The notes under the pieces were generated by a model that did not search any database, had not been told where the DNA came from, and was given only the letters and a program-made list of their open reading frames with translations. A stretch of 37,605 nucleotides of DNA from Vibrio sp. 10N.286.49.B3 (lineage in GTDB: Bacteria; Pseudomonadota; Gammaproteobacteria; Enterobacterales; Vibrionaceae): assembly GCF_002873395.1 (NCBI RefSeq), contig NZ_MCUV01000036.1:1-37605 (forward strand). The letters are read 5' to 3'. Positions within the stretch are counted from its first letter, which is position 1. Every line of letters starts with the position of its first letter. This document shows positions 24,427 through 35,100 of the stretch, in pieces. A program made the translations under genes and the position numbers.

Positions 24427-25755
24427 ATGTTGTATTTTGAGTTTCTATTTTTGCTTTTGGTGCTCTATGTGGGTTCCCGTTTTGGGGGCATAGGGCTAGG
24501 GGTTGTTTCTGGGATAGGCTTAGTGGTTGAGGTGTTTATCTTCCGCATGCCGCCAACATCACCTCCTGTTACGGTTATGCTCATCATTCTTGCTGTTGTA
24601 ACCTGTGCCTCTATTTTAGAAGCTGCTGGTGGCTTGAAATATATGTTGCAAGTTGCTGAGAGAATTTTACGTAAGAACCCTAAACGAGTGACATTAATTG
24701 CGCCGTTTATTACTTACTTTATGACCTTCTTATTGGGTACTGGGCATGCGGTTTATTCAATGATGCCAATTATCGGCGACGTTGCTTTAAAAAATGGTAT
24801 TCGCCCTGAGCGTCCAATGGCTGCCGCTTCTGTCGCATCACAAATTGCCATCACTGCCTCGCCTATTTCTGCTGCCGTTGTTTTTTATCTTGCTCAAATT
24901 AGCCAGATTCAAACCAATGTTACGCTAATTTCTATTTTATTAGTCACAGTGCCAGCAACCTTATTTGGTACTCTACTCATGTCTTTATACAGCTTAAAGC
25001 GTGGTAAAGAGCTGGATGCCGATCCTGAGTATCAAGCCCGCTTAAAAGATCCGGTTTGGCGCGACAAAATACTAACAACCACCATGACAACCTTAGATGA
25101 GACACTTCCTAAGTCTGCACGTAATTCGGTACTGTTTTTCTTAGCCGCTTTAGCAACGATTGTCTGTATTGCAATGTTTCCTGAGGTACGCATGATTGGC
25201 GACAGCACGAAACCAATATCAATGGCCGTTATTATCCAGATGATGATGCTGGCCTTTGGTGGGCTTATTTTGCTTGGTACTAAAACCGACCCAAGAGAGG
25301 TTCCAAATGGTGTTGTCTTTAAATCTGGTATGGTTGCTGCTATTGCTATTTTTGGTATCGCTTGGATGTCAGATACCTATTTCCAATATGCGATGCCACA
25401 GTTTAAATCTGGTATTGTCGAAATGGTAACGGCTTACCCTTGGAGCTTTGCGCTTGCACTATTTATCGTTTCTGTCGTGGTAAACTCTCAAGCTGCAGTA
25501 GGTGTTATGATGCTTCCAGTAGGCTTAGGGCTTGGATTAGAGCCTGCTTTACTTATTGGTTTAATGCCAGCTCTATATGGTTACTTTTTTATACCTAATT
25601 ACCCTTCTGATATCGCAACCGTTAACTTTGATACCTCTGGTACAACTAAAATAGGCAAGTGGTACTTTAACCACTCTTTCATGTCTGTTGGGTTAATTGG
25701 TGTTATTAGTGCTTGCTGTGTCGGCTATGTACTCGGTCAAATCATTATTGGTTAA
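24427..25755 (+). CDS. Anaerobic C4-dicarboxylate transporter (Dcu family)
   Basis: A 442-aa inner-membrane carrier of the DcuA/DcuB family, which exchange aspartate, fumarate, malate and succinate, mainly during fumarate respiration. About 10-12 helices are seen. Family blocks include RFGGIGLGVVSGIGLVVEVF, TFLLGTGHAVYSMMPIIGDVAL, MAAASVASQIAITASPISAAVV and FFIPNYPSDIATVNFDTSGTTKIGKW. I cannot say whether it is DcuA or DcuB. It stands alone, with a CRP-like site upstream. No fumarase, aspartase or dcuSR gene is beside it. Confidence 0.93.
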   Translation: MLYFEFLFLLLVLYVGSRFGGIGLGVVSGIGLVVEVFIFRMPPTSPPVTVMLIILAVVTCASILEAAGGLKYMLQVAERILRKNPKRVTLIAPFITYFMTFLLGTGHAVYSMMPIIGDVALKNGIRPERPMAAASVASQIAITASPISAAVVFYLAQISQIQTNVTLISILLVTVPATLFGTLLMSLYSLKRGKELDADPEYQARLKDPVWRDKILTTTMTTLDETLPKSARNSVLFFLAALATIVCIAMFPEVRMIGDSTKPISMAVIIQMMMLAFGGLILLGTKTDPREVPNGVVFKSGMVAAIAIFGIAWMSDTYFQYAMPQFKSGIVEMVTAYPWSFALALFIVSVVVNSQAAVGVMMLPVGLGLGLEPALLIGLMPALYGYFFIPNYPSDIATVNFDTSGTTKIGKWYFNHSFMSVGLIGVISACCVGYVLGQIIIG

Positions 25756-25788
25756 TCACTACTGACATCTTTGGTAGCAAGACCCTTT

Positions 25789-25835
25789 ATCGTAAACAGT
25801 CATACTCTAAGGCTGTTTACGATTTCTGCCTCTTT
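25789..25835 (+). terminator. Terminator after the Dcu gene
   Basis: An 11-bp perfect stem, ATCGTAAACAG / CTGTTTACGAT (25789-25799 / 25813-25823), is followed by a T/C-rich tail (TTCTGCCTCTTTC). It starts 34 bp after the stop. Confidence 0.55.
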
Positions 25836-26004
25836 CCCTTTCTTAAGTAAAGCAACGAATAGCCTGAAATCACCTTCTGACAACCACTAAAGTGTAACAA
25901 AGATTGGATTTTCGTAATAGTTAGTAAGGGCACACAGAATCCTGACAATGATTAGCTATACTGGATGGTAGACAATAACCTTATTATTATTGGTGTTACC
26001 TATT

Positions 26005-27177
26005 ATGTTTAAAACTGCTACTAAGCTCTCTTTAAGCGCACTAGCGATCTCTTGTTTCTCTTTTTCTTCTGTAGCAGCTCCCTCTGTTGTCCCTGATGCA
26101 CCTTCTTTAGGCGCAAAGGGGTATGTCTTAATGGACTTTCATTCAGGGGCGGTTCTTGTTGAAAAAAATGCACATGAACAATTAAATCCAGCAAGTCTAA
26201 CTAAGCTAATGACAAGCTATGTTGCTGGTCAAGAAATGAAGAATGGCAACATATCTGCTGATGACAGTGTCATGATCAGTCGTAATGCTTGGGCAAGAAA
26301 CTTTCCTGATTCATCAAAGATGTTTATTGAAGTGAATACTGACGTAAATATGATGGACTTATACCGTGGTTTAATTATCCAGTCTGGTAATGATGCAAGT
26401 GTTGCCATTGCCGAACACGTCGCGGGAGCTGAAAGTGCTTTTGTAAGCCTTATGAATGCCTGGGCTCACAAGCTTGGTTTAAATAATACTTCATTTTCAA
26501 ATCCACACGGTCTAGATAGTGATGCACTATACTCGACCCCTTATGATATCGCCCTATTAGGTCAAGCTATCATTCGTGATTTACCTGATGTTTACCCACT
26601 GTATAGTGAGCAATCCTTTACTTACAATGGCATAACGCAGCATAACCGTAATGGTCTACTACGTGACAGAAGCTTGAACGTTGACGGTATGAAAACAGGG
26701 TACACAAGTGGTGCTGGCTACAGTTTGGCAAGTTCTGCAACTCAAGGTGACATGCGTTTAATTGCCGTCGTGATGGGTTCATCAAGTGCGAAAAACCGTG
26801 AAGCAGAAAGTAAGCAGTTACTTAGCTATGGTTTCCGGTTCTTTGATACGGTTCCAGCGAACCGCCAAGGTGATGAAGTTCTTCAAGAGCGTATTTGGCT
26901 AGGTGATACTGATACCGTAAAACTAGGTACATCAGAAGATATTTATCTCACTCTACCAAAACGTGACACGAAAAAATTGCAAGCAAGTGTCGAAGTCGAT
27001 GGTGACCTAACAGCACCAATCAAGCAAGGCGATGTGGTTGGTTCAATTATTTATCATATTGATAACGAAGAAATTGCAACAGCTTCTTTAGTGGCTTTAG
27101 AAGATGTAGAAAAAGGGAGCTTCTTCAGTCAAATTATTGATCATATCAAAATGTTTATTACTGGCTTATTTAAATAA
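26005..27177 (+). CDS. D-alanyl-D-alanine carboxypeptidase, PBP5/6 family
   Basis: A periplasmic DD-carboxypeptidase of 390 aa that trims the terminal D-Ala from peptidoglycan pentapeptides. A signal peptide ends near SFSSVAA. The serine-protease/penicillin-binding motifs are in order: Ser64-x-x-Lys67 (PASLTKLM), Ser127-Gly-Asn129 (QSGND) and Lys230-Thr-Gly232 (KTGYT). A PBP5 C-terminal domain (about 280-360) and an amphipathic tail (IIDHIKMFITGLFK) that would lie on the inner membrane complete it. The ATG at 26005 is chosen: the GTG five codons before has no ribosome-binding site. It is not next to rlpA or lipB as dacA normally is, so it may be a second PBP5/6 paralogue. Confidence 0.93.
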   Translation: MFKTATKLSLSALAISCFSFSSVAAPSVVPDAPSLGAKGYVLMDFHSGAVLVEKNAHEQLNPASLTKLMTSYVAGQEMKNGNISADDSVMISRNAWARNFPDSSKMFIEVNTDVNMMDLYRGLIIQSGNDASVAIAEHVAGAESAFVSLMNAWAHKLGLNNTSFSNPHGLDSDALYSTPYDIALLGQAIIRDLPDVYPLYSEQSFTYNGITQHNRNGLLRDRSLNVDGMKTGYTSGAGYSLASSATQGDMRLIAVVMGSSSAKNREAESKQLLSYGFRFFDTVPANRQGDEVLQERIWLGDTDTVKLGTSEDIYLTLPKRDTKKLQASVEVDGDLTAPIKQGDVVGSIIYHIDNEEIATASLVALEDVEKGSFFSQIIDHIKMFITGLFK

Positions 27178-27211
27178 CGACTCCCTAAAAGTCATTAAAT
27201 AAAATAATATT

Positions 27212-27241
27212 GGTAAGCGCTCTTAGGGTGCTTACCTTTAT
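27212..27241 (+). terminator. Terminator-like hairpin after the carboxypeptidase gene
   Basis: GGTAAGC (27212-27218) pairs with GCTTACC (27230-27236) with an 11-base loop, followed by TTTA. It starts 34 bp after the stop codon. The T tract is short. Confidence 0.5.
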
Positions 27242-27270
27242 CGATTAATGATCATAGCAAGGAGGTGATG

Positions 27271-28134
27271 ATGACAAAATTGTCGACATCAGAGATAGCT
27301 AGAAAAAGAGATTTAGAGCCTAAAGCGCTTTTTTCTGAATTAAAGTTGGCAGGATATATCGTTCGCCAAGAGGATAAATGGTTATTAACGCAACTAGGCG
27401 AAAAGTTTGGTGGTGAATATATTAATCACCCTAAGTTTGGTCGCTTTATTGTTTGGCCACATAACCTTCTCATTGATCATACCTTATCCAATGGCCAGTA
27501 CTTCAGCGCTACACAAATTGGTAATATGCTCAACCTTGATGCAAAAAAAATCAATCTCTTATTGAGCGAATTAGGTTGGATTACACGATCAGAAAATGGC
27601 TGGCTACTGACTCCATCAGGTGAACTTATCGGTGGTGAACCTCGCTACCATAAAACGACCCAGAAAATGTTTATCGTGTGGCACGATACCATTATTCGTA
27701 ATAAACGCTTAAACCAATCGGTTGTCGAATTTTTAGGCCAGGATGCCCATACCCACTCCACTGATAAATCCATTTCTCAATTTAGACAAAAATTTGAAGC
27801 CAAGCATCGAACTTTAGATGGCCACTTTGTCCGCTCGCAAGGCGAACTTATTATTGATAATTGGTTATATATGGCAGGGGTCGTACATGCTTATGAACGC
27901 CAATTACCGATTGATGAAGATGTTATTAGTGACTTTTACCTCCCAACAGGAAAAGTTTACCTCCAGTACTGGGGGAGTGATTTAGGACCTACCGATGAAA
28001 AAAAGAAAATACTGACATTGGCTATCTATCGCAAGCATGGATTTAACTTAATCGAAATTAACCCTGAAGATATTCCTCATCTTGATAAAATTCTCCCACC
28101 CTTATTGCGTAAGTTTGATATTAAAGCTTATTAA
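27271..28134 (+). CDS. Protein with duplicated winged-helix-like segments and a PD-(D/E)XK-like C-terminus
   Basis: A 287-aa protein I cannot assign to a named family. Residues 3-68 and 77-142 are an internal duplication: STSEIARKRDLEPKALFSEL / SATQIGNMLNLDAKKINLLL, then WLLTQLGEKFGGE / WLLTPSGELIGGE, then KFGRFIVWPHNLLI / TQKMFIVWHDTII. Each copy looks like a small winged helix. The C-terminal part (about 188-285) resembles a PD-(D/E)XK nuclease-like fold: RSQGELIIDNWLY (Glu192), ISDFYLP (Asp221), VYLQYWG and EKKKILTLAIYRKHGFNLIEI. The family usually has an acidic residue where Gln232 stands, so catalysis may be lost or altered. The ATG at 27271 has a near-perfect AAGGAGG 5 bp upstream. A bidirectional terminator follows. 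Confidence 0.75.
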   Translation: MTKLSTSEIARKRDLEPKALFSELKLAGYIVRQEDKWLLTQLGEKFGGEYINHPKFGRFIVWPHNLLIDHTLSNGQYFSATQIGNMLNLDAKKINLLLSELGWITRSENGWLLTPSGELIGGEPRYHKTTQKMFIVWHDTIIRNKRLNQSVVEFLGQDAHTHSTDKSISQFRQKFEAKHRTLDGHFVRSQGELIIDNWLYMAGVVHAYERQLPIDEDVISDFYLPTGKVYLQYWGSDLGPTDEKKKILTLAIYRKHGFNLIEINPEDIPHLDKILPPLLRKFDIKAY

Positions 28135-28191
28135 TAGCAATCAAAGTGAGTATTCATAAATAACGCAAGAGAAGCGCTTTTACCTCTGCAT

Positions 28192-28222
28192 AAAAAGAGC
28201 ACCTAAAATAAGTGCTCTTTTA
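28192..28222. terminator. Bidirectional terminator
   Basis: AAAAGAGCAC (28193-28202) pairs with GTGCTCTTTT (28212-28221), with a 9-base loop and flanking A/T runs on both sides. It separates the convergent nuclease-like gene and the giant adhesin gene and can end both. Confidence 0.9.
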
Positions 28223-28245
28223 TCAGCTAAGTTAGGGATTGGATA

Positions 28246-29136
28246 TTAAACATCTGATACTTTGAGCATATTTAATTGATCTTGCATAATAGTCAGCAGA
28301 TCACTGGTATCCGGAGGGGTTCCTCCACCAGCAGGATCATAGCCAAAATCACTCCAACCAACACCTTCAAGTACGATATGAGTTTGTCCACCACTATTAT
28401 CTTCTATATCAATTGTCGTTGTTATATTACTTGGATCATTTTCATCGACAGTAATATCAATTCGATCAAGCAGAGTTGCCATTGTTGGAACATCAGGTAC
28501 TAGCTCAGATATATCTAAAATATCATCACTCACATCAAAATCGCTGACGACTTTAGATGCTATTCCTGTGTCTATTTCATGGAAAATGAAGATATCCTCA
28601 CCACCATTACCAACTAAAATATCATTACCACTATCAGGCTCAAATATATCATTATTTGTCGTTCCAACTAGGTTGTCATCACCTTCATGACCGAATGTAT
28701 CTGAAAGGATTAATTGTTCAGATTCAACCAAAAGACTCAAACGCTCACTATCCGATAATGTTGATACATCAGCATTAAACAGATCAGTTAATGTGATACC
28801 TTGCAGCGTAATATCTTGTAGTAGATCTCCAGCTAAGTTATTCAACGAAATCACCACTTCATTATCGGCTTCTGAGATAACGACTTGATCCGCTAGTACA
28901 CTAGAATCCCAACTCTCTGTTAAATTAAATACCCCCTGTAAGTCTATGCTATCTACGCCGACTTCAAAATCTTTAATCACATCATGACCAGGGTCAGATG
29001 CTGTTCCAAGTGCCGCTAAGCTCCAACTGAAGGTATCTGCTGTATTCGGACTTGCAGCCTCAACAGGGTCACCCCAAATAAGCTCGTCTTCACTGGTGCC
29101 AACAAGAATATCGATGCTATTTGTGCCTTGCAGAGT
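28246..29136 (-). other. C-terminal RTX-like type I secretion domain of the adhesin
   Basis: The last 296 residues differ from the repeats. They contain LQGTNSIDILVGTSEDELIW, then ADTFSWSLAALGTASDPGHDVIKDFEVGVDSIDLQGV (in two stretches), the RTX-like GHEGDDNLVGTTNNDIFEP and GNDILVGNGGEDIFIFHEID, and a hydrophobic/acidic end LNMLKVSDV. This matches the T1SS C-terminal target class (VCA0849-type), read by an ABC/HlyD/TolC exporter. Confidence 0.8.
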
Positions 29137-32100
29137 ATAGTTACCAAGTACGGTAATCGTAATATCCTCAGTTACAGTATCAATGCCGTCATATACTTGA
29201 ACAGTAAAGACATCATCAGCACTACTTCCTGCTGCAATACTTAATGTGCTGCCGGCAAGTAAAGTATATGTCCATGCCCCTGTTTGATTATTAAATGCCA
29301 AGTTACCATAAGTACCTGCTGCATTAGAAGCCAAACTCCAAGATAGCTCACTCGTCAGCATCTCTACATCTGTTGCGGTAACTTGCCCAGAAACACTATC
29401 AATAAAGTCCTCTTGTACATCCCCTTGTATAACGCCAGAAATGATCGGAGCTTCGTTTGTACCTAATATATCAACAGAAATAACCTGCGGTGTTCCATCG
29501 ATTGACTGAACAGTAAATAGCTCGAGCTTAACATCTCCAGCGGCTAAATATTCAACGGCACTATTGGCTACTGAATAAGTCCAGTCACCATTACTCTCAA
29601 TCGTTAAAGAACCTAATGTCGTAGCCGCAGCGGTGACACTGTTTGGATCAAATATCGCTTGATTTGCATCAGCATCAGTAATAGTCAATGAACCAGTTTC
29701 TTGTAATGTTACTAAGCTATCATCCTCTTGAACACTCCCATCAACATCGCCACCAATAACCGCAGAGTTATTTATCCCAGTTAAAGTAACTGTAATATTT
29801 TGTGGCGTCCCATCAATCGTTTGAACGGTAAAGGTTTCTGCCTTAGTTTCATTTTCAACTAAGTATTGAACATCATTATTTGCAACTGAGTAAGTCCAAT
29901 TACCATCACTGTCGATCAGTAAAGTACCTAAGACGCCAGCGGCGGGGGTTACACTGTTTGGATCAAATACTGCTTGATCTAAATCTGCATCAGTAACGCT
30001 TAAACTACCCGTTTCTTGCAGTGTTGTTAAGTTATCCCCTTCTACTAACTCTCCAGTAATATCACCGCTGATAATGGCACTGTTATTAATACCCGTTAAG
30101 GTCACGGTTATATCTTGGGCTGTGCCATCGAAAGCAGAGACGGTAAAGACTTCAAGTTTCACCTCGCCATCTTTTAAATACTCAACATCACTATTTGCAA
30201 CCGAGTAGCTCCAATTACCACTGCTATCAATCGTTAAGCTACCTAGCACATCAGGTGCAGGGGTGACACTTGCATTAAAGGAGGCTTCATTTAAATCTAT
30301 ATCGGTAATAGTCAAGCTACCCGTCTCTGTTAATGTACCTAGGTTGTCACTTTCTTGTACATCTCCAACTATAGCACCACCAATAACAGCACTATTATTT
30401 GTCCCCGTTAAGGTAACCGTAATATCTTTCGTTGTACCATCAACTGATTGAATCGTGAAAATTTCTAGTTTTGTTTTACCGTCACCTAAAAATTCAATCG
30501 CACTATTGTCAACAGAGTAGACCCACACACCGTCGCTATTAATAGTTAAACTACCTAAGACACCAGCCGCAGGAGTAACTGTGGCATCATCAAAAACCTC
30601 TTCATTAAGATCGACATCCGTTATTAGTAACTGACCAGTCGTTTGTAAAGTCAGTTGTCCACTATCTTCTAGAACATCGCCACTTAATTCTCCTGTAATC
30701 GATGCGGAGTCATTGGTACCAGTGATTGTTATCGTGACTTGCTGCTCAATAACATCAAGCCCGTCATCGCTATCATCAATCTGAATGGTAAAGACTTCTG
30801 TTACGACTTGCCCATCAGGTATCTCTTGAGCCATGGCATTATCAATATCATAGGTCCAATTTCCAGTGGCTCGATCAACGGTTAGAGCACCATAAGTACT
30901 TTGTGATACTTGGCTATCATCAGCAAACTTAAACGCATGCGTATCACTGGTATCAACATCTGTAACTGTGATATTCCCTGTTGCCTGCTGAGTACCATCC
31001 TCAACTACCGCACCAGTTACATTGCTATTCGCCAATACCACTTCAGCAATATCATTAGTACCGTTAATTTTAAATTGGATATCTTCTGTTGAGCTTTCTC
31101 CATGTTCATCAGTCACTTTGACGGTATATGTCATTATGAATGATTCACCAATCGCTAACTGCTGAACTTCATCTAAATCATTATCTAGTTCAAAGTTCCA
31201 ATCTCCAGTTGCCGCATCCAACGTAAGCGTCCCACGCGGATCTTCTGTTACGATTTCCCACAGATGTGTATCATCAACATCAACATCACCATCGTCTAAT
31301 GTGCCACTCAGTAACGGTTGGGTATCTTCATAAATATCCTGGACAGGCAAGATTTCGATCGCTGGTGCATCATTAGTACCTGTGATAGTTATGGTAATAT
31401 CTAGCGGCTCTGTTGCTTCACCTGAACCATCTATCGCAATAACTTGAACGGTATCTGTGGTCGACTCACCAACCCCTAACGCTTCAACGATAGGGTGAGT
31501 ATCAATAACAACGTATGTCCATAGACCTTGATCATCAACACTTAGCGTACCTAATGTTGGGTTATTTGGATCGTTTGGTGTTTTAGCGACAACCTCATAA
31601 GTAGCCGTATCACCAATATCAACATCTAAAACAGCTAAAGCGCCACTGACTGAACTGCCTGACTCTTCTTGTACAACACCGCTAACCTCACCAGAAAGTG
31701 TCGGTATATCATTCGTTCCATCGATAGTCACGGTGACTTGCTGAGTAACGGAAGCACCAAGTTCATCTCTTGCGGAAACAATAAAGGTTTCTGAAACACT
31801 TTGCCCCTCAGGAAGCGCTTGGATATGATCGGCATCATTATCAATGGTATAAGTCCATTCTCCTGCTTCATCGATACTAAATTGACCATAAGTACCTTGC
31901 AGATCTTTCGCATCAAAGGTCGGCACATCACCATTATCAACATCTGAAACATTGAGTTGCATCGTTTGTTCTTCTACCCCATCTTCGCTCAACAAGGCTG
32001 TAACATCACCAGTAATAGTTGGTGTTTCATTTACCCCATTGATTGTGATAGTGACATCTTTTGTGGAAGTTTCTGAGCCATCTGTAACCGTAACGGGAAA

Positions 32101-35100
32101 GGTCTCTTGCAATGTTTCAGGCAGGCGACCATTTAATGCGATCACGGCAGGTAAAGTTTCATCAACATCATAAGTCCACTCACCGTCTGCCCCGAGAACA
32201 AACACGCCATACATACCAGGAATAGTAACTGCGCTCCAAGTATGTGAATCACCGATATCTACATCACCTGGGGTTAATTGTCCTGTAATCGTACTGGTAT
32301 TATCTGCATCAACCGCGCCTGTTAATGCACCACTAATATCAGGTGCATCATTGGTCCCAGTAACTTTAACAACCAATGCCAGTTGCTCAGGGTCACCATT
32401 CGCATCAACGACTGTTTTACCGTATTGGTCAACAACATAGACTAAGAATACGTCTTCTTTTACTTCACCTTCAGCAATCGATTGAACGGCTGGACTATCA
32501 TTATCAAGTGTATATTCCCATGAACCATCACTGTTCACGATGATATCACCATAATTTCCAACACCATCGAGCAGTGACCATGTTGGTTGGTTACCTAAGT
32601 CTTCAGGTGAATCCAATACTCCAGTCTCAACATAAGTACCCGAAGTGGCAAATGGGGTATCTTCTTTGCCTTCTAGTTCAAGAATAACGATGTTATCTAG
32701 TGTGGTGTCTTCTGGCGAGCCGATCACTTTAATATTCACTTCATGTGTATCGGTTAACCCCGTTATATCTGTTACCGTAATAGTGAAAGTATCAAAGACT
32801 TCTTCTTCAGGATCTAATGCACTTACCGCATCATTATCAGAGAGTAGGTACTCCCATTCACCAGTCTGAGAATTTAATGATATATCACCATAGGTCCCAG
32901 AGGTTTCATCAATAGACCATGTATGAGTCTCATTAAAGTCAGGATCATTGACCCCAAGTACACCGGAGATTTGTTGCACCACACTTTCGATTGTTTCGCC
33001 TAATGTCGTTGGATCAGTAATAATTTCAACGTCATCAATGGTAATTTCTGGTTTATCATTAGTACCTGCAATAGTAACATTTACAGTGTAAAACCCATCA
33101 CTAGAACCATCATTGTTAGTATCAACTTGAACACGAACTGACTCTTGGAATACGTCTCCATTTTTTAGCCCTTGCACTAAAGGAGAGTCATTATTTAATA
33201 CATAAGTCCATCCATTTGCTGGATCATCAACTAATGTTCCAAAGCTTCCTCCAGAAGAAAATGTAGCGCTTTTTATTACCTCACCATTTATTAAATTTGA
33301 AAGAATCTGCTCCTGAGGCTCGGCAGATTGTATAAGGTCTCCATCTTCGCGAACTGAAGTTTTAACAGTACCGATAAAATTTCCTGATCCGCCAGAACCA
33401 TCATTATCCCAACCAAGGACATCAATAACGATTTGTTTCTGCTCTGATGTCCCACCATCATTATCAGTAACCGTTACATAGAAGGTTTCTTGCTCCATTT
33501 CACCAGGGCTAAGCGCTTGTACTGCTGGGTTGGTATTATCGAGTACATAGGTCCACTCGCCATTATTTGCGAGTGTTAATACACCATACTGACCGATACC
33601 GTAATCAGCATCACCTGGGTTATTACCATCCTCTATCGCCCAACTCACTGTAGAGCTATTATTATCTACATCGGAAGATAACAATTGACCTGAAGCGGTT
33701 AATAATGAGTTATCAGATAAGTCAGCACTATCTTCAACGACCGTTCCTGTCGATGCGCCGGTAATAACAGGGATATCATTGACCCCTTCAATGGTGATGA
33801 TGACATCCTGAAGAATGGTGCCGCCAAAGTTATCTTTACCGACAACTTGGAAAGATTCAGTACGCACATCCCCTTCAGCAAGCGCCTCAAGAACAGTGGT
33901 ATTTGCGGTAAATGTCCAATTGCCATCACTATCAATACTAAAGGTACCGTAATTTCCTTGGTAAGCATTTTGCGGCGTGACTTCGACAACGGATAAGACT
34001 TCATCATTATCAACATCATCTAAAGTTAATTTGCCAGTGACGGTATCAGAAGCTTGATTCTCGACATAAGTACCCGATATATCGCCTGAAACGGTCGGTA
34101 AATCGTTGGTTCCTTGAATGGTAACGGTTACAGTGTCACTGGACAATTCCCCATGGCTGTCCACAACACTTACAGAGAATGTCTCCTCTAACGTTTCCGT
34201 TGGATTTAGCTTTTGAATAACATCAAGATCATTATCAAGTAGATAGGTCCACTTGCCTGTCGAATCTAATATGAAAGTACCATATAAACCAACACCATTT
34301 GCTAAAGCCCAGGTATGAGTATCATCTGAATCCGGATCACCGGTTTGTAGTTGACCAGTTATAGCTGCAGTGTCCTCCGCTATTGTTTTCGATAGAGCAC
34401 CACCAATACTTGGCGTATCATTAGCCCCTAGAATATCGATCACAACGGTTTTGATTGAAACGGCACCATGCTGATCTGTCACTTTAATATCGATACTATC
34501 TTTAATATCATCATTATCACCAACGTCAAGCTGGTTCACTGCACTGTTACTATTGTCTAAGGTATAAACCCAATTGCCATCAGGCTGTAAAATCAATTCG
34601 CCATAGGTACCTGATGAACCTACGACTTCCCAAGTCAAAATATCATCTCTATCGGGATCACCTGAATCGAAAGTACCCATTATAGTGTTTGGGGCTGCAT
34701 CTTCGACAATACTGTAGCTATCTTCTAATTGGATATCAGGGGTAGTGTTACTACCTGCCACACTAATATTGACATTGATAATCGCGGTATCACCGTAAAT
34801 ATCGATCACTTCTACTTGGAAAGTATCAACCGCCGTTTCACCAGGTGGGATGGTTAATGTCGCTAAACGAGTACTGTCGAGGTTATAAGTCCACTCACCA
34901 TTATCATCAATCTCTAATGTGCCATATACGCCATCAGATATTCCTCCTGCATCTTCACCGATTACAGACCATTGATGATCATCATTAACATCAAGGTCAG
35001 CAACAACCAATAGCCCTGTTGCTTGCTGCTTGCTTGGTTCAGCTTCGATTACACTACCCGCAGTCTCACCACTTAATGTTGGAACATCATTACTGCCTTG

